A stretch of DNA of 9,012 bases from Candidatus Helarchaeota archaeon. GTDB taxonomy: Archaea > Asgardarchaeota > Lokiarchaeia > Helarchaeales > JABXJV01. Location: contig JABXJV010000364.1 of NCBI GenBank assembly GCA_013375355.1, positions 1 to 9,012 of the forward strand, in the 5' to 3' direction. The notes below the pieces were generated by a model. That model searched no databases. It worked only from the letters and a program-made list of their open reading frames with translations, and was not told the origin of the DNA. Made by a program: the position numbers and the translations under genes. Below are positions 1-5,058 of the stretch, piece after piece; the first letter of the stretch is position 1, and every line of letters begins with the position of its first letter.

Positions 1-480
1 ATTTAATATTGGTGCCCATACCCAAGTATCTGTGTCAGGATTGGCATGCATCTTTTTATCTTCTACAACATCATGAAAACTCAGTCCAAACATATTTGCT
101 AAAGCAAAATTATAATCCTTTTCAGTATTAACGAATTGGTTACCTACAAGGAGTAATCCCCTTCCTTCTTGTACAAATTGCCCTAAAGTACGTAATTCGG
201 TTGGGGTAAGAGTTGATGCACCAGTTGAACTCGCACCCATAACAAAAATATCAAATTCACGGAGTGCTGTATAATTGATTGGGCCTTGAGTAAGTCTATT
301 AACTGTAAAATTATTGCTAGTTAAAATAAGAAGAAATCTTGAACGTACATCATTAACCCATTTATTTGGTTCCCTTGTTTCATCGAATAAAACACGTAGT
401 TGAGGTCTTTTTACCTCGGTTATTACTTTTTTTTCCTCTTTTGCAGCAAAGAGAGGAATTTTTTGCTTATGTAGTACCAA
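1..480 (-). CDS. GldG/IFT52-like (DUF4350-like) domain protein, C-terminus cut by window edge
   Basis: An open frame of 160 codons without a stop runs from a TTG at 480 off the left edge, so the C-terminus is missing. The TTG is chosen because an in-frame TGA lies just upstream (484-486) and a GGAG (491-494) sits 10 bases before it. After a short Lys/Glu-rich start, the protein shows RVLFDE, then a strand FDIFVMGAS, then LTPTELRTLGQFVQEGRGLLLVGNQ in two adjoining pieces. This alternation of strand and helix with a glycine-rich turn is what I know from the class-I glutamine-amidotransferase-like fold of GldG, IFT52 and DUF4350 proteins, which usually lack the catalytic triad and act as binding modules. 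No signal peptide or membrane segment is visible in this part. It follows the E1 gene on the same strand after 60 bases, so they could be co-transcribed. The family call is moderate and the cellular role unknown. Confidence 0.6.
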   Translation of the reverse strand, partial: MVLHKQKIPLFAAKEEKKVITEVKRPQLRVLFDETREPNKWVNDVRSRFLLILTSNNFTVNRLTQGPINYTALREFDIFVMGASSTGASTLTPTELRTLGQFVQEGRGLLLVGNQFVNTEKDYNFALANMFGLSFHDVVEDKKMHANPDTDTWVWAPILN

Positions 481-490
481 TTTTCAAAAT

Positions 491-494
491 CTCC
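491..494 (-). promoter_or_regulatory. Ribosome binding site GGAG supporting a TTG start
   Basis: GGAG on the minus strand lies 10 bases before the TTG at 480. Nearby ATG codons at the same spot open frames that stop within a few codons, so this site decides the start of the leftmost gene. Confidence 0.45.
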
Positions 495-540
495 AATTCA
501 TTTGGACATTACTAATTTTGTAGATATTTATTTAATTAAT

Positions 541-1557
541 TTATTTTTCTTGAATTATTGCATATATTTTTAGGGGTTTTGCCATTTCTTTATTAATAAT
601 TAAAATTGGTTCCTTATTTTGAATTCCAATTTTACTCAATTGAACATTATCATTTCGTATTACACCTTTTACAATAACTTTCATTGGATCTTTGATATCC
701 CAAATCATGATTAACCGATTTTTAAGGTCTCGAATAGTATCTTGTGGATCTACAGCAAAATTAACTCCAGAAATTCTGTTCTTTCCGCAAACAATGCAAT
801 TGGGATTTCTATTTAACTTCATTAATGTAAAAGTCTGAGATAAACCATCATAAAACAAAAATCTATCTAGAACTTTTTCTACTCCTAAAAGTAATTTGAT
901 TACTTCTTGTGCCTGAATACCCCCTATAATCGTAGAAATAGTTAACAATGAGGGTATTTTTGGGGCTTTCTTGACTCTTTTTGTTTTTTTTCGCTTTTTT
1001 CCTGGAGGGGTACATGGTTTTTGTAAACGTTCTTGTGGTAGAAGTGGTTGACAATCGAGACAGGCGGTTTTAAATGGGATTACTACTTGCACATTTCCAA
1101 GCCAACCATACATTCCTCCATGGACAAGTGGTTTTTTCTTATCTATACTTATAGAATTCAACCATCTTCTAGCTTCAAAAGTGTCCAATCCATCTACTAT
1201 TACATCACATTCTTCATATATTTTGGGACTAATTTCCTGAATTTTCTTATTGAATGCAAGAATATCAATATCTGGATTTAATTTAATCAATCTATTTTTT
1301 GCTACTGTAGACTTTGGCATATTAATATCAGATTCTAGAAAGAGCATCTGTCTAGATAAATTGGACTTTTCAATAGTATCAAAATCACAAATAATTAATT
1401 TTCCAATTCCCATTAAAACAAGGTTTTGTGCAACAACACAACCAAGAGCACCCATTCCTGCTATAAAAACTTTTCCATTTCGAATTTTTTGTTGATCCCA
1501 TTCCTTTAAAAGGATTTGGCGGGCATATCTACTTTCAATTCTCGCTTTTTTGGGCAA
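541..1557 (-). CDS. E1-like ubiquitin-activating enzyme (ThiF/MoeB/UBA family)
   Basis: Predicted to adenylate the C-terminal glycine of ubiquitin and pass it, as a thioester, to the E2 encoded next door. The adenylation domain is clear: glycine-rich GMGALG at 34-39, CDFDTIEKSNLSRQ at 57-70 with the conserved Asp, Asn, Arg and Gln, Lys82, and DGLD at 122-125. Two Cys pairs (166/169 CLDC and 254/257 CIVC) form the usual zinc site. Cys182 in KPCTPP matches the position of the catalytic Cys in UBA3 and UBA2 (MCTIAS, GCTIRN). No large Cys domain follows; instead there is a very basic loop at 187-200 and then the helix GGIQAQEVIKLL. Residues from about 268 to 338 look like a small C-terminal domain, possibly a ubiquitin-fold E2-binding domain. 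At 338 residues it is a minimal single-chain E1. The start is TTG at 1557, with GGGG 8 bases upstream. MoeB/ThiF-type sulfur-carrier activation is the alternative, made unlikely by the context. Confidence 0.9.
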   Translation of the reverse strand: MPKKARIESRYARQILLKEWDQQKIRNGKVFIAGMGALGCVVAQNLVLMGIGKLIICDFDTIEKSNLSRQMLFLESDINMPKSTVAKNRLIKLNPDIDILAFNKKIQEISPKIYEECDVIVDGLDTFEARRWLNSISIDKKKPLVHGGMYGWLGNVQVVIPFKTACLDCQPLLPQERLQKPCTPPGKKRKKTKRVKKAPKIPSLLTISTIIGGIQAQEVIKLLLGVEKVLDRFLFYDGLSQTFTLMKLNRNPNCIVCGKNRISGVNFAVDPQDTIRDLKNRLIMIWDIKDPMKVIVKGVIRNDNVQLSKIGIQNKEPILIINKEMAKPLKIYAIIQEK

Positions 1558-1751
1558 ATGTTCAACCCCTAAAGAAGAAAACTTATATTTAATATAAAAA
1601 TTGTAATTGTTGAAAATATATTTTATTTATTAATTCTGAGTGTTTTATACTAGAAATAATCGAATTTTTTTATAATTAAGGAACCCCAAAACAAAATAAG
1701 AAGGAATTTTCAAATTTTAATCCAGATTGACTGAAAAATTTGGTGTAATCA
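1558..1751. promoter_or_regulatory. Divergent E1/E2 promoter region
   Basis: This 194-base AT-rich gap separates the head-to-head E1 and E2 genes and should hold both promoters. For E1, the minus strand reads TTTATATTAAATATA around 1587-1599, about 25 bases before the GGGG ribosome site, which fits an archaeal TATA box with a short leader. A second candidate, TATAAAAC, lies near 1643-1650. For E2, TTTATAATTAAG at 1669-1680 is the best TATA candidate and would give a leader of about 45-55 bases. GGTG at 1742-1745 sits 6 bases before the E2 ATG. These are visual calls only. Confidence 0.35.
1566..1569 (-). promoter_or_regulatory. Ribosome binding site of the E1 gene (TTG start)
   Basis: AGGGGTT on the minus strand places GGGG 8 bases before the TTG at 1557. 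The frame stays open upstream to a stop near 1637, but that stretch holds no ATG or GTG, which supports the TTG. Confidence 0.45.
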
Positions 1752-2210
1752 ATGCTCAGTGAAGAAGACTTCTATTCAAGGCTGGCAATAGAGGCAAAGA
1801 TGATGGAAGAAGAAGAGCCTTCGTTCAAACCAGTCAAAGGAGATTTAAAACATTGGAAGGGTTTTATTCTGGGGACTAGAACATATGAAGGAGGAGTATT
1901 TGAAATAGAAATAATAGTTTCCCGTAAATTTCCATACATTCCTCCAAAAGTTAAATGGTTAACAAATGTCTGGCATCCAAATATAAGGGGAGAGAAAGTG
2001 TGTGTAGGGATTCTAGGAAAAGATTGGAGTCCGACAATGTCACTTACAGGAGTGGTAGAAGCACTAAGAAATTTGCTAAATTTTCCAAATCCAAATGATC
2101 CATTAAATAGGCAAGCCGCGACGCAAATGAAAAAGGATCAACAAAAATTTGAACGTATAGTAAAAGAATACCTTGAGAAAGAGGCTACATGGGACCGAAT
2201 TAAACAATAA
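1752..2210 (+). CDS. E2 ubiquitin-conjugating enzyme
   Basis: Predicted to accept ubiquitin from the E1 on a Cys thioester and hand it to targets with the RING protein. The 152 residues form one complete UBC core with all landmarks in order: N-terminal helix 4-20, LKHWKGFILG (32-41), YEGGVF (45-50), FPYIPPKVKW (60-69), the HPN triad 75-77, catalytic Cys84 in KVCVGIL, DWSP (91-94), then LRNLLNFPNPNDPLN (105-119) and a C-terminal helix. The length equals that of a typical class I E2, without extensions. The ATG start has GGTG 6 bases upstream. It is transcribed away from E1 and converges on the ubiquitin gene 24 bases downstream. All residues needed for activity appear present, in contrast to the UEV protein at 3489-4163. 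Confidence 0.96.
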   Translation: MLSEEDFYSRLAIEAKMMEEEEPSFKPVKGDLKHWKGFILGTRTYEGGVFEIEIIVSRKFPYIPPKVKWLTNVWHPNIRGEKVCVGILGKDWSPTMSLTGVVEALRNLLNFPNPNDPLNRQAATQMKKDQQKFERIVKEYLEKEATWDRIKQ

Positions 2211-2234
2211 TAAAAGAAAATAATTATTTTTAGA
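2211..2234. terminator. Short convergent spacer between E2 and ubiquitin genes
   Basis: Only 24 AT-rich bases separate the two converging stop codons. A T-run at 2225-2231 on the plus strand and a run reading TTTTATT on the minus strand could end transcription in both directions, as archaeal T-tract terminators do. No stable hairpin is seen. Confidence 0.3.
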
Positions 2235-2471
2235 TTATCCACCCTCAGTTCTAGTGATTAAATAAAGTTTATCTAAGTCACCAGCACCAATATCTTTTAA
2301 AGTTTGATTTTCATTTCTAATTTCGCTACCTCGAAAAGCAAGAACAAAAATATTCGAGGGAATTCTCTTTCTTCGAGAAATCTCACCTTTAATTTGTTGG
2401 ATTGATGTATCAGGATTTAGGTCAAGTTCTGTAACATCTCCCCCAATAGCAGAAACAACTTTAACTTTCAT
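2235..2471 (-). CDS. Ubiquitin-like modifier ending in Gly-Gly
   Basis: A 78-residue beta-grasp protein that aligns over its whole length with eukaryotic ubiquitin (76 residues): MKVKVV opening strand, TSIQQIKGEI helix, IPSN turn, LAFRGSEI strand, QTLKDIG, LDKLYLITR and the tail TEGG followed directly by TAA. It should be activated by the E1 and carried by the E2 beside it. Because nothing follows the GG, no protease is needed to expose the tail. The positions equal to Ub K6, K11, K29, K33, K48 and K63 carry V, G, E, R, S and D; only K27 is kept. The hydrophobic-patch residues L8 and I44 are both Ala. An ATG at 2471 is preferred over a GTG at 2480, because that GTG lies inside the GGTGAG ribosome site and would add three residues before ubiquitin Met1. 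It lies downstream of the RING gene on the same strand. Confidence 0.93.
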   Translation of the reverse strand: MKVKVVSAIGGDVTELDLNPDTSIQQIKGEISRRKRIPSNIFVLAFRGSEIRNENQTLKDIGAGDLDKLYLITRTEGG

Positions 2472-2475
2472 ATTT

Positions 2476-2481
2476 CTCACC
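2476..2481 (-). promoter_or_regulatory. Ribosome binding site GGTGAG of the ubiquitin gene
   Basis: GGTGAG on the minus strand ends 4 bases before the ATG at 2471. The overlap with an in-frame GTG (2478-2480) can mislead gene callers into a three-residue longer protein. Confidence 0.5.
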
Positions 2482-2616
2482 TTTCATAATTTTTTTAATA
2501 TTTTTTTTAAAATTCTTCTCATTTTCAATTTTTTTTATTCTTATTCAATGTATTCTAAGAAAATATAAAATAAATGGTTTTTGTAGTCGGCAACTAAATT
2601 AGATCATATGAGCACA
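2482..2616 (-). promoter_or_regulatory. AT-rich spacer between RING and ubiquitin genes
   Basis: About 135 bases between the RING stop and the ubiquitin start, nearly all A and T near the ubiquitin end. The minus strand reads TTTATTTTATATTTTC around 2560-2575, a possible TATA element about 90 bases from the start, followed by several A-runs. Ubiquitin may therefore have its own promoter besides read-through from the RING gene. I see no open frame or hairpin of note. Confidence 0.25.
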
Positions 2617-2880
2617 TTAGATGGACTGAATATCAGATCGGCTTAAATCTTTTCGGCAAAGAGGACAAATGCCTTTTAATTTTATCCATTCTATAAGATG
2701 ATTTTCATGAGCTGGATTTCTACAATGTGGACAATATACTCTTTCATTGGCTTGTTCTTCTTTAATTGGTAAAGCACATACCATACATTTTTCTATTACA
2801 TTCCAGTCCCATTCCCCGAGGAAAGTTGTTTTACCTATGACAAAACGGTCCTCAATTTTTTTCTGCATAATCCGAACCAT
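2617..2880 (-). CDS. Small RING-type zinc-finger protein, probable ubiquitin E3 ligase
   Basis: An 87-residue protein whose C-terminal half is one zinc-binding module: C32-x2-C35, C50-x2-C53, H58-x2-H61, C72-x2-C75. The HENHLIEW stretch and the final CPLC are typical RING features. RING proteins bind charged E2 and promote ubiquitin transfer, and the E2 and ubiquitin genes beside it make that the natural reading. The ligand order C4-H2-C2, with four residues between the second CxxC and the first His, is closer to RING-CH or Nse1-type fingers than to the standard C3HC4/C3H2C3. Residues 1-28 contain no known domain but include the aromatic stretch GEWDW. No membrane segment is present. The ATG at 2880 has no good ribosome site; a TATA-like TTTAAATAAA about 25 bases upstream suggests a leaderless transcript. 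Met5 is an alternative start. Confidence 0.85.
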   Translation of the reverse strand: MVRIMQKKIEDRFVIGKTTFLGEWDWNVIEKCMVCALPIKEEQANERVYCPHCRNPAHENHLIEWIKLKGICPLCRKDLSRSDIQSI

Positions 2881-2986
2881 TTATTTTGTATTTCCAGTTT
2901 TATTTAAAAAATAATCAAATAAATATTTTAAATTAAAGGAATAATTCGGATATTGAAGAAAAAAATCTTAGTAACGTGATAATTAT
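2881..2986. promoter_or_regulatory. Divergent promoter region, RING gene and coiled-coil orphan
   Basis: This 106-base gap lies between two head-to-head genes. On the minus strand TTTTTAAATAAAAC (2899-2912) is about 25 bases from the RING ATG, consistent with a leaderless transcript. On the plus strand AATATTTTAAATTAAAGG (2922-2939) is a TATA candidate for the orphan gene, and GTGAT at 2976-2980 sits 6 bases before its ATG as ribosome site. Confidence 0.35.
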
Positions 2987-3391
2987 ATGAGTACCGACCA
3001 AGAAAAGATTTCAATTGATATCGAAGTTATAGAAACACCTCGAGGTAAAGTTGTAAGCCTTGAAAGTATTAAAAATATTATAAATGCATTAAATTTATTA
3101 AATGTAGAGCTAATTTCATCTAACGATAAGATTAATAATGAGGTTTTAAATGAAATGATCAATATTGAAAGGGAATTAAAAGCCATTAGAAAATTATTAG
3201 CCGAAAATATAATTACTCATGAAGCATTAAAAGAAAATATTAGAGAAATGAATGATACTTTAAATAGTAATTTAACTTCAATAACAAAAAATTTTGAAAA
3301 GTTAACAAAAGTCCTTGAAAAATTTGAGAGTAATATAGAAAAGAAAATCATTTCCTCTTTAACCAAATTTATTCAGAGTTCAAAATCTTAA
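2987..3391 (+). CDS. Coiled-coil protein of unknown function next to the ESCRT-I gene
   Basis: I do not recognise this family. The 134 residues begin with a polar segment and probable beta strands (KISIDIEVIE, then GKVVSLES), followed by an almost unbroken run of helix from about residue 25 to 130 with leucine and isoleucine repeats suited to a coiled coil (for example LNEMINIERELKAIRKLL and LTSITKNFEKLTKVLEKF). It has no Cys, Trp or His-rich site, no signal peptide and no membrane segment, so it is probably a soluble structural or adaptor protein. It is transcribed with the UEV/steadiness-box gene 97 bases downstream and lies among ubiquitin and ESCRT genes. A role as a partner of ESCRT-I (as the coiled-coil subunits Vps37 and Vps28 are in eukaryotes) is a guess from position and shape, not from sequence similarity. 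ATG start with GTGAT 6 bases upstream. Confidence 0.75.
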   Translation: MSTDQEKISIDIEVIETPRGKVVSLESIKNIINALNLLNVELISSNDKINNEVLNEMINIERELKAIRKLLAENIITHEALKENIREMNDTLNSNLTSITKNFEKLTKVLEKFESNIEKKIISSLTKFIQSSKS

Positions 3392-3488
3392 TATCTCTAA
3401 ATTAATTAATTTGAAAGGAAAGAATAAATTAATTTTTCAAAGATTCAAAGAGGTTTTTTTTAATTATTAAGTTGGGGTAGAAAAAGAA
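3392..3488 (+). promoter_or_regulatory. Spacer with T8 tract and TATA-like box before the ESCRT-I gene
   Basis: The 97-base spacer starts with the palindrome AAATTAATTAATTT (3399-3412) and holds an eight-T run at 3454-3461 that may terminate the coiled-coil gene. TTTAATTATTAA (3459-3470) right after it is a TATA candidate about 25 bases before the TTG at 3489. GGGG at 3474-3477 is a possible ribosome site, 11 bases from the TTG. Confidence 0.3.
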
Positions 3489-4163
3489 TTGGAGGAAAGG
3501 ATTTACTCAGAAGCAGAATTAATGTATAAAAAACTAAATGATTTTAAAACCATTCAAGGAAACCTCAGAAAATGGGTAGGGCATTTAAAAATAAGAAATA
3601 ATGACTCAATAACAATTAACATCGAAATTCCCAGAAATTTTCCCATAGAACCTCCGATTATTAAGATAAGTCCTCCTATTGTTCATTCTAGTATTGATAG
3701 AAATGGAAATTTAAACTTAAAAATGCTTAACAATTGGAAACCTCAATACCATATTTTTCAAATTATAAATAGTTTAAAAGCACTTTTTTGGAAAGAGCCG
3801 CCTAAAAAATTATTTAAAGTAGAAATTAAGCAAGACAAAACCACTACCAAGAGAATTAAAAAACCTAAAAAAAGGAAAATTAAAAAAATTGATTCGGTAA
3901 AAAAAACCGATATATCTAGGGAAGCGATGGAAAAAAAAATCCAAATTCAGTTTTCTTTGGATTTCTTCTCTCCTACTTTAAAAGATAGAGTATTAGATCT
4001 TCAAAGCGAAAAAATCGCAGTTATTAATTTAGTGGAAAGTTTAGATGAAAATTTTCAAAAGGGAGATATATCTGCCGAAATTTATACAAAATTGTATAAG
4101 AAATACTATAATTTTTTAATTTTAATAAATGAAAAACTAAAGCAAATGAGTCAAGAAAATTAA
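3489..4163 (+). CDS. ESCRT-I Vps23/TSG101-like protein: UEV domain plus steadiness box
   Basis: Likely the ubiquitin-reading subunit of ESCRT-I. Residues 1-110 form an E2 variant: IPRNFPIEPPIIKI (47-60) matches the E2 strand and PxxPP turn, and NWKP (82-85) matches DWSP of the E2. The HPN triad has become HSS (66-68), and the catalytic Cys is replaced in GNLNLKML (73-80), where Asn76 aligns with it, so it should be inactive. The end ALFWKEPP resembles the EPP turn of the TSG101 UEV. A Lys-rich linker (117-140) follows. The C-terminal part (about 165-222) is helical, with LDENFQKGDISAEIYTKL, resembling the steadiness box of TSG101 that binds Vps28. TSG101's Pro-rich linker and long stalk are missing, so the protein is compact (224 residues). 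The start is TTG with GGGG 11 bases upstream; the ATG at 3522 would damage the first helix. It converges on the Vps25 gene. Confidence 0.85.
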   Translation: MEERIYSEAELMYKKLNDFKTIQGNLRKWVGHLKIRNNDSITINIEIPRNFPIEPPIIKISPPIVHSSIDRNGNLNLKMLNNWKPQYHIFQIINSLKALFWKEPPKKLFKVEIKQDKTTTKRIKKPKKRKIKKIDSVKKTDISREAMEKKIQIQFSLDFFSPTLKDRVLDLQSEKIAVINLVESLDENFQKGDISAEIYTKLYKKYYNFLILINEKLKQMSQEN

Positions 4164-4219
4164 AATGGGTTTTTAGTAAATAATTCAAATTTTTTAAAAA
4201 CGAGGGCTCAAAAAATTAA
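4164..4219. terminator. Convergent terminator region between ESCRT-I and Vps25 genes
   Basis: Between the two converging stops, the plus strand has T-runs in GGGTTTTTAG (4168-4177) and again near 4190-4196. The minus strand has TTTTTTGAGCCC and CGTTTTT around 4196-4215. T-tracts facing both ways fit archaeal intrinsic termination of both transcripts. No strong hairpin is evident. Confidence 0.35.
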
Positions 4220-5041
4220 TTAAATATCAAAATTAAATTTAAATGATCTTTTATCTATCCAAGAAGCTCTTTTATTTTCAACTAAAATTTCAATAATATC
4301 CCTTAAATCCTTTGCAGGTAAACTTTCAAATCCCTTTGAAATATCAGCGCCCATTTCTCGTAAATCTAATAAAGTTAACCTTTCTTCTCCAACTAGAAAA
4401 GCCCAATCATAAAGTATGTCTCCCCATTTTTCTAGTGATTGCCAATAAACTCGTAGACGAGTCTTTTCATCATTAAGCCATTTAGCAAGTTTTGAATCTT
4501 TGGCGAGATAGTCCATAATAATCTCTAAAGATTTTTCACGGTCTTCGAGAGCATTAAATGGTCTTTTGGTATGTAAATCAAATTTGTCAACTATATGTTG
4601 GAGAAATTCTTTACACCAGTCAAAGAGAAAATTAGACCATTCACTAGCCCATGAATCTACTTCTTCTTCCCATGAGTCTTTATCTTTTTTCTTTTCAGGA
4701 ATAAAATACATCCATGGATAGAGGTTTTCTTTATATGCCCATTTATATGTTTGGATTAAATTTTTAATTATATCTTCTTCAGTTATTTCTTTAATTCTAG
4801 CTTTTTCTTTAGTTATAATCTTTTTTGGCTTTGTTATGGGTTTTTGAACGACTTGTGCACTTTTTACCTTACTTTGTTTCTTAATTTTTACTTTTTCCTT
4901 AATTTTTTCTGTCTCTTCAGTAATAGCCTCTACTAATTTTTCAGCTTCTGCTTCTAATTCAGCGATATCTTTCTCTTTTTCTTTAATTTTTTCCTTAATT
5001 TCTTCTTCTTCTTCCTCCCGTTCTCTCTGTAATGTTGCCAT
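4220..5041 (-). CDS. ESCRT-II Vps25-like protein with N-terminal coiled coil
   Basis: Residues about 104-273 match eukaryotic Vps25 in order: YPWMYFIP near the start (human PWQYRFP), a Trp-rich first helix ending in DWC, a first winged helix closing with KWLNDEKTRLRVYW (human EWLDKSKSSFLIMW), then LEKWGDILYDWA (human PEEWGKLIYQWV), TLLDL and a second winged helix to the end. In eukaryotes Vps25 links ESCRT-II to ESCRT-III, and its place just downstream of Vps4 and the ESCRT-III genes suits that. The unusual part is residues 1-100: a highly charged coiled coil (Glu/Lys-rich to about 55) and a basic Lys/Pro linker, absent from the 176-residue human protein. The ATG at 5041 is preferred: GTGAT lies 4 bases before it, whereas the in-frame GTG at 5050 is part of that ribosome site. 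Vps4 ends 17 bases upstream, so the two are surely co-transcribed. Confidence 0.85.
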   Translation of the reverse strand: MATLQREREEEEEEIKEKIKEKEKDIAELEAEAEKLVEAITEETEKIKEKVKIKKQSKVKSAQVVQKPITKPKKIITKEKARIKEITEEDIIKNLIQTYKWAYKENLYPWMYFIPEKKKDKDSWEEEVDSWASEWSNFLFDWCKEFLQHIVDKFDLHTKRPFNALEDREKSLEIIMDYLAKDSKLAKWLNDEKTRLRVYWQSLEKWGDILYDWAFLVGEERLTLLDLREMGADISKGFESLPAKDLRDIIEILVENKRASWIDKRSFKFNFDI

Positions 5042-5045
5042 TTCT

Positions 5046-5050
5046 ATCAC
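5046..5050 (-). promoter_or_regulatory. Ribosome binding site GTGAT of the Vps25-like gene
   Basis: GTGAT on the minus strand lies 4 bases before the ATG at 5041. It is the same kind of site as before ubiquitin (GGTGAG) and the coiled-coil orphan (GTGAT). The GTG at 5048-5050 is in frame and could be mistaken for the start. Confidence 0.45.
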
Positions 5051-5058
5051 TTCAAAAA

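Noticed and set aside
1048..1495. Plus-strand open frames opposite the E1 gene
   Set aside because: They lie antisense to a clear E1-like enzyme and encode low-complexity Phe/Ile/Tyr-rich sequence with no recognisable motif.
541..1557. MoeB/ThiF sulfur-carrier activator instead of E1
   Set aside because: The adenylation domain is shared by both, but the neighbouring ubiquitin, E2 and RING genes and the UBA-like PCT motif favour a ubiquitin E1.
2472..2480. GTG start giving an 81-residue ubiquitin
   Set aside because: The GTG is inside the GGTGAG ribosome site, and the ATG at 2471 matches Met1 of ubiquitin exactly in register.
2983..3186. Minus-strand open frame rich in Leu, Ile and Ser, like a membrane peptide
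   Set aside because: It overlaps the coiled-coil gene in antisense; its hydrophobicity is a by-product of the complementary Asn/Lys/Glu-rich codons.
3399..3412. AAATTAATTAATTT palindrome as a regulatory site
   Set aside because: A pure A/T palindrome of this length is easily produced by chance in such AT-rich intergenic DNA.
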